From Prorocentrum cordatum (Eukaryota > Sar > Dinophyceae > Prorocentrales > Prorocentraceae), in the NCBI GenBank assembly GCA_963575745.1, contig CAUYUJ010014351.1, positions 15,001 through 79,000 of the forward strand: a stretch of 64,000 nt of DNA. Direction: 5' to 3'. Below are positions 1-10,435 of the stretch, piece after piece. How positions within the stretch are numbered: the first letter of the stretch is position 1; each line of letters begins with the position of its first letter. The notes under the pieces are model-generated. The model was given only the letters and a program-made list of their open reading frames with translations, was not told the DNA's origin and ran no database searches. The translations under genes and the position numbers were made by a program.

Positions 1-174
1 GACGGCCCCAAGACGGTCCCAAGACCGCCCCAGAGGCGCCCAAGAGAGGCCCCAGACGGCCCCAAGACGGTCCAAGGGCCACCCGAGACAGCTCAAGAGA
101 GCCCCAAAAGGGGCCCAGAAGGCCGCATGACGGCCCCACGATGATCCACCAAATGCTCCCAAGACGGCCCCACC

Positions 175-315
175 CGCCAGCTGCCTGCCCCCCACATCCA
201 CACCATGGCGGGCAGATTCCGCGGCCGGAAGGCCGCGGATCAGCCCTAGTCTCTATTATAAAGCAGCGTTCACCGCTCGCCAAATGGGCGAGCAGTGGCC
301 GTGGACCGGCGCGCT
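175..315 (+). pseudogene. decayed PPR-repeat fragment
   Basis: One frame reads LYYKAAFTARQMGEQWPW, which lines up with the SYNAGISACEKGEQWQRA start of the intact PPR repeats at 19.1-19.8 kb. The nucleotides match the remnant at 3060-3245 closely (shared CAGCGTTCACCGCT and CAGTGGCCG). The usual lead-in encoding VHGSA is only partly kept. It is followed directly by the GACGGCCC array. Confidence 0.6.
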
Positions 316-1149
316 TCCAAGATGGCTTAAGAGCGCTCCGAGCCGCCCCGTGAGGCCTCCAAGAGGGTCCGAAAACAGCCGAAGACGGTTCAAGAGGACC
401 TCCGAGACGGGCCCCGAGCGCTCGAAGACGCCCAAGATAGCCGCCAGACGGCCCAAGAGGCTTTCAAAATGCTCCAAGTGGACTCCAGAGAGAGCCCCCG
501 GAGAGCCCGAACAAGGAAAAATTGTCCCAATCCCCAGGGAAAACGTACATTTCGAGAGTTCCTGGGCTTTTCGTTTTCGAAGCGTCCAAGACGGCCACAC
601 AGGCGCTCAAGATCGTCCCAAGACGCCTCAAGAGGCTGCCAGGAGGTCCCCAAGACGGCTCAAAACTGCGCCAGGACGGCTCCTCAGGCGCCCATGGCAG
701 CCCCACGAGGGGACCAGGACAGGCTCCGCTTCCGAGGGGCCCCAAGAGGGGCCAGGAGGGCCCTAAGAGGGCCCCGACAAGGCCCCATGACACATGTACT
801 TGGGCGCCCCTCTCGCAAGCCCAAGAAGCATGTCAAGTATATGCGGTTGGGGCCCTCTTGGGGCCCCCTTGGGGCTCTCTTGTGGCCCTCTTGAGGCCTT
901 CGGGCCCCTCGAAGACAGGGCCAGGTGCATTCTGCCACGGCAAGGCCTCCCGTGGCAGAATGGTGGGCCCGCGCCCGGCGGCGTCCTGGAGCCCTCTTGG
1001 AGCCCTGCGGGGGCCCTCTTCATGCCCTCTGGCAAGACGGCACCAAGGCGGTCCCGACACTGCCCCCGAGGCGCCCAAGACGGCCCCAAACGGCCGCGCG
1101 GTCGCGCGGCCCCGCCCATGGTTCGGCAACCCCCGCCGCCAGTGGCAGC

Positions 1150-1235
1150 AAGCACGGGTACGCACTAGTCTACACTCTAACGCCAGGGGAGCCGCGTGCC
1201 AGAATGGCGGGGGACCCATTGAGGCAAAGCCGCCC
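1150..1235 (+). pseudogene. decayed PPR-repeat fragment
   Basis: TACGCACTAGTCTACACTC corresponds to the GCCCTAGTCAGCTACAACG that opens intact PPR repeats. The frame then reads HSNARGAACQNGGG, in register with SYNAGISACEKGEQ. It is very decayed, and the array resumes directly after it. Support comes mainly from the shared order of features with the other PPR loci. Confidence 0.4.
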
Positions 1236-1917
1236 TCGGGCGGGCACAGACAGACCCCGGACGCCCGAAGCGGCCCCACGACAGCCCAAGAGGAGCCCAA
1301 GAGGGCTCCAAGAGCGGCTCAAGACGGTCCAAGACGGCCCCAAGGCAGCCCAAGAGGCGCCCCAGAGGCTTCCAAGACGGCCCATGAGGCCTCCAAGAGG
1401 ATTCTAAAGAGGGCCCATAATATCAAAAATTGGCCCAATCTTTTTTAGGAAAAGAAGCAATTTTGGCAATTCCGCGTTCTTCGACCCCACGGAGCGCACG
1501 ACGCCCTGCTGGCCTCCGACATTCCCCCTAGAAGCTCCAAAATGGACCCCTCGGCGACGCCAAGACCGACCCAGGACGGCACAAGAGGCGCCCAAAACAG
1601 CCCGAGAGGCACCCGAGACGGCCCCAAGTGCGGCCCAAGATGGCCTAAGACAGCCCCAAGACGGCTCTGGAGCCGCTCAAGAGGCCACATCGACGGCCCC
1701 AGAAGCCCCCAAGACGGCCCAAGGGGCACTCAAGACTGCCCTGGAGGACCTCCCAGGAGAGCCCCAAGAGGTCAAAATTGTCCCGTTGCCTCCGAAAAAT
1801 GCATATTGGGGGCATTTTCGTGCATTTCGTTTCCGACGTGTCCACGGCGATAGAGGCCCCCAAGATCGCCCCAAGATGCCCCCCATGAGGGCCCCAAGAC
1901 GGCCCAGGACGACCCCA

Positions 1918-2480
1918 GGACGGCTCCTGAGGCGCGCCTGGCGGCCCACGGGGTACCCAAGACAGCCTCAAGAGCGGCCCAGGACGGCCCAAGACGACCG
2001 CCAGACTGTGCCCAGACTGTTTCAGAGACGCCCAAGGCTGCCCCAAGCAACCCCCAGACGGCCCCGACAACGCCTCAGACGGCCTCCAGACGGACCAAGA
2101 AGCTTCCAAAACGCGCCAAGTGGGCTCCACGACGAGCCCCAAGAGAGCCCGAACACTGAAAAATCGTCCCATTCCCTTTGGGAGACGTACATTTTGGCAG
2201 TTCCCGGGCTTGCCCTCTTCATAGCGTCCAAGACGGCCATACAGCCCTAGGACGGCTCCTGAGGCGCCTCTGGCGGCCCACGGGGTACCCAAGACAGCCT
2301 CAAGAGCGGCTCAGGACGGCCCAAGACGACCGCCAGACGGTGCCCAGACTGCTCCAGAGACGCCCAAGGCAACCCCCAGACGCCCCTGGCGGCCCACGGG
2401 GCACCCAAGACAGCTTCAAGAGCGGCCCAGGACGGCCTTAGACGACCCCAGACAGTGCCCAGACTGCTCCAGAGACGCCG
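1918..2480. repeat. direct duplication inside array (period ~332)
   Basis: A block beginning GACGGCTCCTGAGGCGC and running through GCGGCCCACGGGGTACCC to GACGACCGCCAGAC starts near 1918 and again near 2251. A shorter third piece (GGCGGCCCACGGGGCACCC) starts near 2391. The first two are almost identical, so the duplication is recent relative to the array. Confidence 0.75.
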
Positions 2481-2819
2481 AAGACGGCCCCAGACAACCC
2501 TCAGACGGCCCTTGACCGCCTCCACACGGCCCAAGAGGCACCCGAGACAGCCAAAGAGGGCCTCAGGAGGCTTCCAGGAGGCAGAAAAGAAGAAGCGCTG
2601 AGAGGCTCCAAAGCGACCCCCAGAGGCACCAAGATCACGGCCCAAGAAGCACCGAAAACAGCACCAACAGCAGCCAAAGACGGCCCAAAACGGCCACAGA
2701 CGGTCCCAAAACGGCTCCCAGCGCACCATGGGTTTCTGATGTTTGGTTGGCGCTCCCTGCCGGATTTGGCCCCAAAATCCCTCGCCCTGTATTTCGGTCT
2801 GGAGCCCTCCCCGCGGCTT

Positions 2820-2978
2820 CTTGGGGCAATGCCGTGTGTCGCTCTTCCGGTGGCCCGGAATCGCCTCGGCCGACCCCAGAAGCGCGCGCGGCCGCCCAGG
2901 GCGCGTCGGACGGGATTCTGGGTCGGCGGCGCGGTGGCCCAGAATCGGTCCTGCCGATTTTGGGCGGACGGCCATTAA
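2820..2978. repeat. CCCAGAATCG / CGATTCTGGG element, copy 1
   Basis: GC-rich block in which GGTGGCCCAGAATCG and GATTCTGGGTCGGCGG alternate, giving short inverted repeats. The same text is amplified at 12705-13075. No coding signal. Confidence 0.6.
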
Positions 2979-3059
2979 GGGGCTATCTTGGAGGTGTGTT
3001 GGTGACCTTCGGGCCCCTCAGAGGGCCCCGAGACCCAGTCAGGTGGGGCGTCCAGACGC

Positions 3060-3245
3060 TCCTCCGTCTCCTCGCTCAGCGATGTGTGGCAGGCGAGCAT
3101 GACGCCATTCATCCTGATCGCCTTGCGGCAACACCCCTTCACCCCGCAAGTGGACGTAGTCCACGGGTCAGCCCCAATCTCTACTACAATGCAGCGTTCA
3201 CCGCTAGCCAAATGGTTAAGCAGTGGCCGCGGGCCGGCCCCTCCG
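3060..3245 (+). pseudogene. decayed PPR fragment with upstream repeat half
   Basis: Reads DVWQASMTPFILIALRQHPF, then a GTGGACGTAGTCCACGGGTC lead-in (VDVVHGS), then LYYNAAFTASQMVKQWPR. The last part is in register with SYNAGISACEKGEQWQR. The first part corresponds to the LLSDMW..N..P end of a preceding 35-residue repeat and is shared with 5290-5570 and 13210-13390. Frames do not join cleanly, so it is a pseudogene. Confidence 0.65.
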
Positions 3246-3389
3246 GAGCCCTCCCCGGGCGCCCCAGCAAGCTCTGGTCGGTTCCAGCGCGGCTCCGAGG
3301 CTGCCCCAGGCCACTCCTAGACGCTCCGAGATGCCTCCCCGGAGGCGCCCTGGAAGCTCAGCAGCCTCCCCCTCGCGCCCACGATGGCC

Positions 3390-4190
3390 CAAGACACTCC
3401 AACACGCGCTGGCAGGAGCGTCTGAGGATGGGAAACAAAGGCATTTCCTCTGGAAAACGAGCCACTTTCAAGTTCCTGCTGACGGGGTTCCCTGCCAGCT
3501 CCTGGTGCGTGCTTCTCCCCGCACCCTCGCGTTCTTTTCGGTTGCCTCGGGCCCCCTGTCCGGCCCTTCTGGCGCCTCGGGGCCCTCTTCCGGCCCTCCG
3601 CGGCCTCCTCCGGGCTCTTGGGATTTCTTGGGGCGCTCCGAGATGCCTCCGCAGGCGCCCTGCAAGCTCAGCAGCCTCCCCCGCGCGCCTAAAATGGCCC
3701 CAGAGCGGTCTAACACGCGCCGGCAGGAGCGCCTGAGGAGGGAAAAAACACATTTTCTTTGGAAAACCAGCCACTTCGACGTTCCTGCTGACGAGGTTCC
3801 CTGCGAGCTCCCGGTGCGTGCTTTTCCCCGCGCCCTCGCGTTCTTTGCGGCTGCCTCGGGCCCCCTGCCCGGCTCTTTTGGCGCCTTGGGGTCCTTTTCT
3901 GGCCCTCCGCGGCCTCCTCCGGGCTCTCTTCGAACTCTCCTGGGGCGCTCCGAGACGCTCCGAGATGCCTCCGCAGGCGCCCTGGAAGCTCAGCAGCCTT
4001 CCCCGCGCGCCCAAGATGGCCCAAGAGCGTTCCTACACGCGCCGGCATGTGCGCTGGAGGAGGGGAAAAGGACATTTTCTCGGGAAAACGAGCCACTTAA
4101 GTTCCTGCTGACGAGGTCTCGGCGAGCTCCCCGTGCGTGCTCTTCCCAGCGCCCTCGCGTTCTTTGCGGCTGCCTCGGGCCCCCTGTCCG
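3390..4190. repeat. ~310-base tandem repeat, 3 copies
   Basis: The phrase GAAAACGAGCCACTT recurs with GCCACTT starting at 3461, 3770 and 4092, giving periods of 309 and 322. Each unit continues through CCTGCTGACG.GGTTCC, the CCCTCGCGTTCTTT motif, GCCTCGGGCCCCCTGTCCGG and GCCCTCCGCGGCCTCCTCCGGGCTCT. Indels break any shared frame, so the open frames here are not credible proteins. Confidence 0.85.
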
Positions 4191-4858
4191 GCCTTGAAGC
4201 CGCGAGGAGCCACCGAAAGGAGCCCAAGAAGATCTCAGGAATTTCGAAGAGAGCTCCGAGAGAGGCCTAGGAAGACCCCGCGAGAGGCCACGCACTGTTC
4301 GTTCTGAGCTCCCCTCAAAACGAACACCTCGAAGCTCATTTTGGTTCCGTCCTGGCGCCCTCGAGGCCCCTGCCAAGACGGCCTTGAAGCCCGGAGGACC
4401 TTCCCAAAGGAGCCCAAGAAGATCTCAGACGCTTCGAAGGGAGCCCGAGAGAGGCCTGGGAAGGCCCCACCACGGGCTGGGCACTGTTCGTTTTGAGCGC
4501 CCCTCAAAACGAACACCTGGAAGCTCTGTTTTGTTCCGTCCTGGCGCCCTCGAGGCCCCTCCCGAGACGGCCTTGAAACCGCGAGGAGCCCCCGAAAGGA
4601 GCCCAAGAAGATCTCAGGAACTTCGAAGAGAGCCCCGAGAGAGGCCTAGGAAGACCCCGCGAGAGGCCGCGCTCTGTTCGTTTTGAGCGCCACTCAAAAC
4701 GAACACCACGAAGCTCTTTTTGGTTCCGTCCTGGCGCACTTGAGGCCCTTACCGAGACGGCCTTGAAGCCGCGAGGAGCTTCCCAAAGGAGCCCAAGAAG
4801 ATCTCAGGAACTTCGAAGAGTGCCCCGAGAGAGGCCTAGGAAGACCCCGCGAGACTGG
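4190..4858. repeat. ~190-base tandem repeat, 3.5 copies
   Basis: GCCTTGAAGCC begins units at 4191, 4381, 4570 and 4760 (periods 190, 189, 190). Each unit holds AGGAGCCCAAGAAGATCTCAG and ACTGTTCGTTTTGAGC, then CTCAAAACGAACACC, a short inverted repeat (CGTTTTGAG / CTCAAAACG). The last unit stops after the GAAGACCCCGCGAGA step. It abuts the ~310-base array directly. Confidence 0.9.
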
Positions 4859-4934
4859 GCCCTGCCGACGCCTTCGACGCAACCGCATTTTTGACGCCTC
4901 GCCGAAGGGTGTTGTCGCGCTGCGTTCCAACGCT

Positions 4935-5175
4935 GCAGAGGGACAGGCGAGAGAACCCGAAGGAGAGGAGAATGAGGAGGAAGATGAGGGACAGCATGAG
5001 GGGAACGAGGATGATCAGGAGGGCACTGAGAAGGACGAGGGAGATGAGGAGGAGGAGGAGGAGGAGGACCAGGAGCAGGAGGAGGAGGAAGAGGAGGAGG
5101 AGGAGGAGTAGGAGGAGGAGGAGACGGAAACGGAGGAGGAGGAGGAGAAACAGGAGCAACAGAAGGAGAATGAGG
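4935..5175. repeat. GGA/GAG-rich triplet tract
   Basis: Imperfect GGA repeat with scattered ACC, ATG and CAG interruptions, purest at 5045-5140. Open in all forward phases because the purine triplets contain no stops. No coding claim is made. Confidence 0.9.
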
Positions 5176-5289
5176 TGGATGGGAAGACATCCATGTTCTT
5201 CTCCCCCGGCTGCTCCATCGCGCCTCCGTTCCCCATGCGTTTTGCACATGGCCCGATCGAGCCTCCTCATCACCCATGCTCCCCAATCA

Positions 5290-5570
5290 AGCGGCGCTCA
5301 AGCTGCTCGGCGACATGTGGAAGGCGAACCTGACGCCATCCATCGTGATCGCCTGACGGCAGCGCCCCCTCACTTCGCAAGTAGACGTAGTCCACGGGTA
5401 CACCCTAGTCAGCTACAGCGCCGGGATCAGCGCGTGCGAGAAGGGCGAACAGTGGCAGCGGGCTCTGGCGCTTCTGGGCGACATGTGGAATGCAAAGCTG
5501 AGGCCCGAAGTCATCTCTTCTGCACTGCTGGGCCCGCGCGCGCGAGAGAAGTGCACGTGCACCAACTTGC
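5290..5570 (+). pseudogene. PPR pseudogene, about 1.5 repeats
   Basis: Reads LLGDMWKANLTPSIVIA, then an in-frame TGA (5353-5355), then QVDVVHGYTLVSYSAGISAC, then EKGEQWQRALALLGDMWNAK, and LRPEVIS before similarity is lost. This is the best preserved remnant outside 9.1, 14.7 and 19.2 kb. A complete 35-residue P-type repeat is visible from SYSAG to RPEV. Downstream lie a GC-rich degenerate stretch and a CAAGATTGCCCC array. Confidence 0.75.
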
Positions 5571-5574
5571 TCGT

Positions 5575-6310
5575 CCCGCCCTCTGGCGGCTCTCGGAGGC
5601 CCTCGCCGAGCAGCGCGAGCCCCGAGGGGGGCCCGGGCGCCGCCGAGAGGGCCCACGACAGCTTCGAGAGGCCGCCACGAGCACCGCAGAGGCTCCAAGG
5701 CGCCCCCGAGGAGCTGTCCAGCACACCTGGCTGGCGAGCTGAAAACATCCAATGCTCGTTGGGGGATCACCGCTTTGGGCTTCTTCGCCTGCTCGGCGCT
5801 AGAAGGCTCCAACACGGCCTCCAGGAGCTGCTTCGGATCGGTTTGGCCGTTTGGGTGCCCTCGTCGGCCTCCTTAGGGCCTCTTGGGCAAGAAGGCCGCC
5901 CCAAGATTGCCCCAGGACCCCCCCCCCCACGGTCCCAAGAACCCAACCCCCCAAGACAACCCCCAGACCCACACGGGAGCCCCGAGAAGCCCAACGGGAC
6001 CCCAAAATGGTTCACGGAAGCACCGAAAGATGGTTTCACGAGAGCCCCAGCATGCTCTCGCATTGCCCCAGGAGACTCCTTGCCCCTCGCTCGTCACTCC
6101 TCCGCGCTCCTCGCCCACTGTTGCTGGCCCTTCGCTCCTCCCCAGGCCCTGGGCATCTCCCTCCCGCCTGCCTGGCTATCCCTCCCTCCTCGCCCCTCTC
6201 TCCTCGGCCCGCGTTCCTCCCTCCTCGCTCCCAGGCTCCTCGCTGATCGCCCTTCGCGTCTCCACCCTCCCCCCTCGATCCTGACTCCTCGCGTCTCGCT
6301 CCCCGACACG
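5575..6310. other. degenerate array and CT-rich tract
   Basis: 5575-5870 is GC-rich with no recognisable product. 5880-6060 is a short CCCCAAGATTGCCCC/GAACCCAACCCCC form of the array. 6060-6310 is a CTCCTCGCC-type pyrimidine-rich tract that also precedes the PPR leader copies at 8480-8640 and 18650-18800 and the PPR remnant at 17.1 kb. No gene seen. Confidence 0.6.
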
Positions 6311-6313
6311 GCC

Positions 6314-6605
6314 GGACCGAGGTACAGGATCGAGGTCGGCTCGGGGAGGGCACCCTGATGTGATTCGTGTTTTTGTTGTGGACGTTGGTGTACATCCTAG
6401 GGGTGGGAATTCCTAGGAATCCTTAGGAATTCTTATGAATCGTTCGGAAGTCCTAGGAATCCTTAGGCATTCCTAGAATCCTTAGGCAGTCCTTGATACT
6501 CTCGAACGTTCTTCAGTTTGGCTCGCGGAGGGTCTCATGTTCTCGAAGGATGCTATTCTGTTCTGGGTCCAGCCGTACTCTCACGAGCAGCAGGTTGCGT
6601 CAGCG
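6314..6605. repeat. dispersed 'GGACCGAGGTA' repeat, copy 1 (with minisatellite insert)
   Basis: Starts GGACCGAGGTACAGGATCGAGG and ends GGCTCGCGGAGGGTCTCATGTTCTCG plus GTTCTGGGTCCAGCCGTAC. The same two halves, uninterrupted, occur at 34382-34575 and 54846-55010. Here the halves are split by a TCCTAGGAATCCTTAGGAAT minisatellite (about 6405-6490). Confidence 0.7.
6405..6492. repeat. CCTAGGAATCCTTAGGAATT minisatellite
   Basis: Short tandem, partly palindromic units (TTCCTAGGAA, CCTTAGG) in an otherwise GC-rich setting. It is absent from the two sister copies of the surrounding repeat, so it arose or was inserted here. Confidence 0.8.
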
Positions 6606-6905
6606 CAGAAGTACCGAGAAACGGCACCCTGCAGCATGCAGAGGCAATAGCGAACAGCCGCAGCACGAAGCAGGCAGCGCAGCAGCAGCAGCACACGTCA
6701 AAAGCAGGCGGCACTAGCAGCAGCAACATGCAGCAGGCGGCAGCGCCTGGCAGCAGCACGCAGCACGCAGAATCGGCAATCGGCAGCACCTTGCAGCCTC
6801 GAGCAGCAGCTGCAGTCAGCAGCGGCAAGCATCAGCAACGGCACGCAACAGGAGGAGGGCCGCAGGCCCGTAGCATCAGCCAGCACCAGCAGCACGGTGC
6901 GGGGC
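6592..6905 (+). pseudogene. third copy of CAG-rich PPR leader
   Basis: The frame reads AEVPRNGTLQHAEAIANS and later STQHAESAIGSTLQPRAAAA then SGKHQQRHAT. This matches the leader of the intact PPR gene (AEVETSITLQHQ; STHKAELAINSTLQLQAA; EKHYLQHAA). Protein-level similarity persists although the bases have drifted, and no PPR repeat follows. Instead the text turns into the GACGGCCC array at about 7010. Confidence 0.6.
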
Positions 6906-7009
6906 CAGGTCGCAGCAAGCAGCCGCGCGCAACGGCCAGGAGCAGCCCGCAGCGGCGAGGAACGGCAAGCAGCACCGAGTTATCGGCAAGCGGCGGGGTA
7001 GGCCCCTCG

Positions 7010-7640
7010 AGCCCCGGCGCGTTCTTGGGCTCCTACGGGGCGCTCCAAGGCGGCCCCAGAGGGCCCCTGGAGAGCTCCAAGACGTTTCAAGCGAGGCACT
7101 GGATCGCCTAAGAGGGCTGCAAGATGGCCAAGATAGCCTCAAGAAAGCCCAAGAGCGCCCCAAGGTGGCCCAATAGGGTTCCCCGACGGCCCACAGGGGC
7201 CCCCTGTGCGCCCCAAGTCGTCCAACGGAAAATCCCAAGGAGAGCCTTCAGAGGCAAGAACCATGGATTTCCACACAGTGCTTGCACTTGTGGGCTCTCT
7301 AGATTGAGTACTCCACAAAGACAGTAGCACACAGATTGCTAGCAACAAACTGTCTGGGAACCACGCTGGCAAACATGTCCCGCAGGTTGTTCAACCATCT
7401 CGCTGTCCCGGACCTTGGATCGCCCACGAGGGCCCCAGAGGCTTTCCGAAATCGCCCCACGAAGGCCCGAGCCCCACGGGGTTCGCAGACGGCCGAAGTG
7501 GCTCCCTAGGCGGCCAGAGGGCTGCCAACATGGCCCAAGGACGGGCTCAAGACGGCCCAGAAACGCTCCAAGATGGCCCCAAGGCGCCTCCAGGACGTCC
7601 CTGAACCACCCCAATCAGCGCCCAGTGGTCACAAACGCAG
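7010..7640. repeat. GACGGCCC array, block 2
   Basis: Two arrayed parts (7010-7245, 7410-7640) flank a less repetitive 165-base stretch (7246-7409) in which I see nothing. No core element is evident here. Confidence 0.65.
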
Positions 7641-7764
7641 CCCAGATGGCTCCAGCGTGCCCTCGAAGCCGCAGCACCTGACGCAGCAGCACAGCCGGCG
7701 ACCAGCCCGCCGCCGTCCCGGCCGTGGAGTGCAGCAATGGGTTGGCAGCAAGCCGTGGAGTATC

Positions 7765-7872
7765 GCCGATGTTGTTGTCGTGGACGTAGTCCGCGGGGCA
7801 TCCTAGTCTTTTGAGTTGTATGGTCGGAAGAAGCGCACACCAGAAGGGTGAGCATTGCGAACCGGCTCGAGT
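7765..7872 (+). pseudogene. decayed PPR-repeat fragment
   Basis: GTGGACGTAGTCCGCGGGGC is the standard lead-in. The frame HPSLLSCMVGRSAHQKGEHC then lines up with SPSLVSYNAGISACEKGEQW, giving AGxSAxxKGE in register. The GACGGCCC array follows at once. Confidence 0.55.
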
Positions 7873-7879
7873 GGCCAGA

Positions 7880-8278
7880 ATCGTCCCCGGCGGGCCCAGG
7901 CAGGCCGCGAGACGGTCTTAGATAGCCCGAGACGCCTCCAGACGGCCCAAGAGGTCACCAATATGGCTTTCAGACGGCCCAAGAGGGCCCCCAAGTGGCC
8001 CCAAGAGGGCCCCCAAGAGGGCCCCGAGGAGCCCAAACCATGCACGTTCTTGCGATGTTCCCGCTTACGTTGGCATCCTCGCCTTTTCGGGTTGCCCTCG
8101 CTCCAAGACGGCCCAAGAGGCCCCCAAGATCAAAATGGCCCAACAGGTTCCCAACACACGGCCCGAGGGCCCCAAAGACGCCCCAAGGCGGGCCCCCCGG
8201 CGGGCTCCAAGACGGCCCAAGATGGCATGAGACACTTGCAGAGGCCCCCCAGGAAGGCCCCGAGAGCCCCAAATCATA
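7880..8278. repeat. GACGGCCC array, block 3, with core element
   Basis: Array like block 1. A core copy lies near 8030-8115 and ends CTCGCCTTTTCGGGTTGCCC, then TCGCTCCAAGACGGCCC, comparable to the copy at 13655-13735. Confidence 0.75.
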
Positions 8279-8354
8279 ATGATTTCACGTGATCCGTCAC
8301 TGATTTGCGAGCTCTCGCGTTTTCATGCTTCCGATGCTTTTGCAAAAGTCGCTA

Positions 8355-8762
8355 GGATCCCTGAGGAATCAGCCCCCGGACCCTGGGGGGTGTTCTGTCC
8401 AGATTGGTCCCTCAGCCCAGACCGATGTTCGACGGCCCTGGAGCCCGTAGTAGTCCGCAGAGGCTTACAAGGACGACGAACCTCCTCGAACCGTGGCGCT
8501 CCTCGCCCAACGCCCTTCGGCCGTCGCTCCTCCCTTCTCGCACCTCGCGCTTCGCTGATTCACCATCGCTTCTCCCCCTCGATCTCCTCGATGTTCTCGA
8601 TCCTGACTCCTCGCCTGTCGATCCTCTCCCGACAGCATGTCTCGTCAGAACGCTGAAGTATCGGAAAGCATCACCTCGCAGCATCAAACAGCAGCAGCAG
8701 CGAACGGCAGCAGCTCGAAGCGGGTTGCAGCAGCAGCAGCAGCAGGAGCGCACAGCAACAGC

Positions 8763-8812
<50 letters not shown>

Positions 8813-9220
8813 GCGGCGGCGGCGGCGGCAGCAGCAGCAGCAGCAGCAGGCATCGGGCAGCAGCACGCACAAAGCAGAACTGGCCATCAGCAGCACCCTG
8901 CAGCTACAAGCAGCAACAGTACGAAGCACCGGTAAGCATCACCAAAAGCACGCAACAGCGGCAGCGAGCAGTAGCATGCGCGGAATTCGAAGTTCGAACC
9001 TCGCGTCCTTATGTCAGCCTTTCGGCAGCGCGTCCACCACCACGTGCCAGCTCGTGAAGATTTCGTGGACGTAGTCTACGGGTCAGCCCTAGTCAGCTAC
9101 AATGCTGGGATTAGCGCGTGCGAGAAGGGCGAGCAATGGCAGCAGGCTGTGGCGCTGCTGAGGGATATGCGCGAGACGAGGGTGGAGTCCAACGTCATCT
9201 ATCAGAGAGAGGGGGGCCGC
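8355..9220 (+). pseudogene. duplicated PPR gene 5' part with CAG expansion
   Basis: Collinear with 18515-19290. Shared steps are CTGAGGAATCxGCCCCC, the CT-rich stretch ending at GTCAGAACGCTGAAGTA, the frame RQNAEV.(T/E)SIT.QHQ, STHKAELAI.STLQLQAATV, then MSAFRQ, FVDVVYGSALVSYNAGISAC and EKGEQWQQAVALLRDMRET. Copy-specific: a pure CAG run at 8767-8811 with a CGG patch (8812-8827) and a second CAG run encode about 15 Gln, PRRRRR and 7 Gln. A frameshift near 8990 separates leader from PPR. After one repeat (RVESNVIYQ) the text diverges, so this is a truncated pseudogene. Confidence 0.8.
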
Positions 9221-9289
9221 ACGGTCCTACATCATCCCCGGGCGCGCGGGTGGGGTGGGATCCCGTGGCCCCGATGATGCTGTGATGTC

Positions 9290-9440
9290 GTCTGCGGTTG
9301 TCGTCGTCGTCCCTCCCGCGACCCACCCGCGACCCAACCCGCGACCCACTCCGCGACCCACTCCGCGACCCACTCCGCGACCCAACCCGCGACCCACCCC
9401 GCGACCCACCCGCGACTCACCCGCGACACACATCCCGCGA
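9290..9440. repeat. GCGACCCACCC minisatellite, locus 1
   Basis: Tandem CGCGACCCACTC / CGCGACCCACCC units of 11-12 bases, introduced by GTTGTCGTCGTCGTCCC. The same lead-in and unit recur at 60740-61050. Confidence 0.85.
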
Positions 9441-9603
9441 CCCACCCCGCGCCCACACCCTCACTCTCCTCTGGAACTGGGGGATGCTACGTGCTACGAC
9501 ACGGTCGTGGCACGGCCGGAGGGGGTGCGCTAAGAGAAGGAACGGAAGGGGCCCTCCTGGCCACGGCGGGCCTCGGCCGCGATTACGTTCCCCGACCTGC
9601 CCG

Positions 9604-9806
9604 GAGATCCGACGCTGCGAAAAAATCCGCCTGGCGAAGGACCCAACCATCCTCCTCCTCCTCCTCCTCCTCCTCCTCCTCCTCCTCCTCCTCCTCCTCC
9701 TCCTCCTCCTCCTCCTCCCCCTCCTGGGCACATTCGTCTTAATCGGGGATGGACAGACCGAGATCCGACGCTGCGAAAAAATCAGCCTGGCGAAGGACCC
9801 AACCAT
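9604..9806. repeat. (CTC)n tract flanked by 47-base direct repeats
   Basis: The 47-base text GAGATCCGACGCTGCGAAAA...CCAACCAT occurs at 9604-9650 and 9760-9806 with about two differences. Between them lie a pure CTC tract (about 9651-9718) and 40 other bases. Confidence 0.85.
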
Positions 9807-9837
9807 ATGCAGCTGTGAGTACCGCAATTGTGAATAT

Positions 9838-9912
9838 CATCTTCGCTGGCGCTCCCTATGGGGCCACGAACCGTGCGAGGGGGCCTGCCGAACTGCGCGG
9901 CGGGGCCCACAA
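9838..9912 (+). repeat. isolated monomer of the 89-base satellite
   Basis: GGCGCTCCCTATGGGGCCACGAACCGTGCGAGGGGGCCTGCC is one diverged unit of the array at 10840-11990, separated from it by about 900 bases. Confidence 0.7.
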
Positions 9913-10435
9913 TACAACCAAGGACGGCCGGTCTGAGTGCGAGAGATTGAGAGCGGGTGAGCCTGAGCGCGAGTGAGTCTGATTGTGAATGAGTCTGCGT
10001 GCGAATCTGTCTACGTGCATGAATGTCGACGCCCATGTCGGCACGCTCCTCACGAGGATCGCGCCCGCTTCCTTTCCTTTTTTTCTGCCTCTTTGCCCGT
10101 GCACGCCGACGTCCATGGCTGCGGGCGCGACGCCGCACGGACTCCCCACGACGCACGGTGGTCGCCCCGAAGGGGTCCCGGCGACGCGCACGGGTCGTCC
10201 GCTGCGCGTAGCAGAGAGAGTTAGCTGGTTGACTGACAGCTGGCAAGGCTGTGGCCGCTGGGCAGAGCGACGACGGGGGCGAGCGAGACTCTGGGCAGAG
10301 CGCAGCGCGGAATTCCCGCGACGCGCGCCGGTCTCCCCGAGAGGGTCCCAGCGACGCGCGCGGGTCGCCCGCGGCGCGAGGCCAAACAGTCAGACCGGCG
10401 AGAGACGGCGAGGCTCGGGTGGACCGCTCCTCAAG

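Larger units (their letters stand above)
1..2720. repeat. GACGGCCC/CAAGAGGCC degenerate array, block 1
   Basis: The stretch is built from variable 12-15 base phrases (CCCAAGACGGCCC, CCAAGAGGCC, CTCCAGACGG). Four AT-richer 'core' inserts of about 80 bases interrupt it, near 520-600, 1415-1490, 1770-1855 and 2150-2235. Each starts near AAAATTGTCCC, and several end near TTCGAAGCGTCCAAGACGG. Long open frames exist here in several phases only because the phrases lack stops. No protein family is recognisable apart from the PPR remnants listed separately. Confidence 0.8.

Noticed and set aside
1-2720. Multiple 100-300 codon frames in the GACGGCCC arrays
   Set aside because: Arrays lack stops in several phases at once, and frames differ between array copies; only PPR remnants show family signal.
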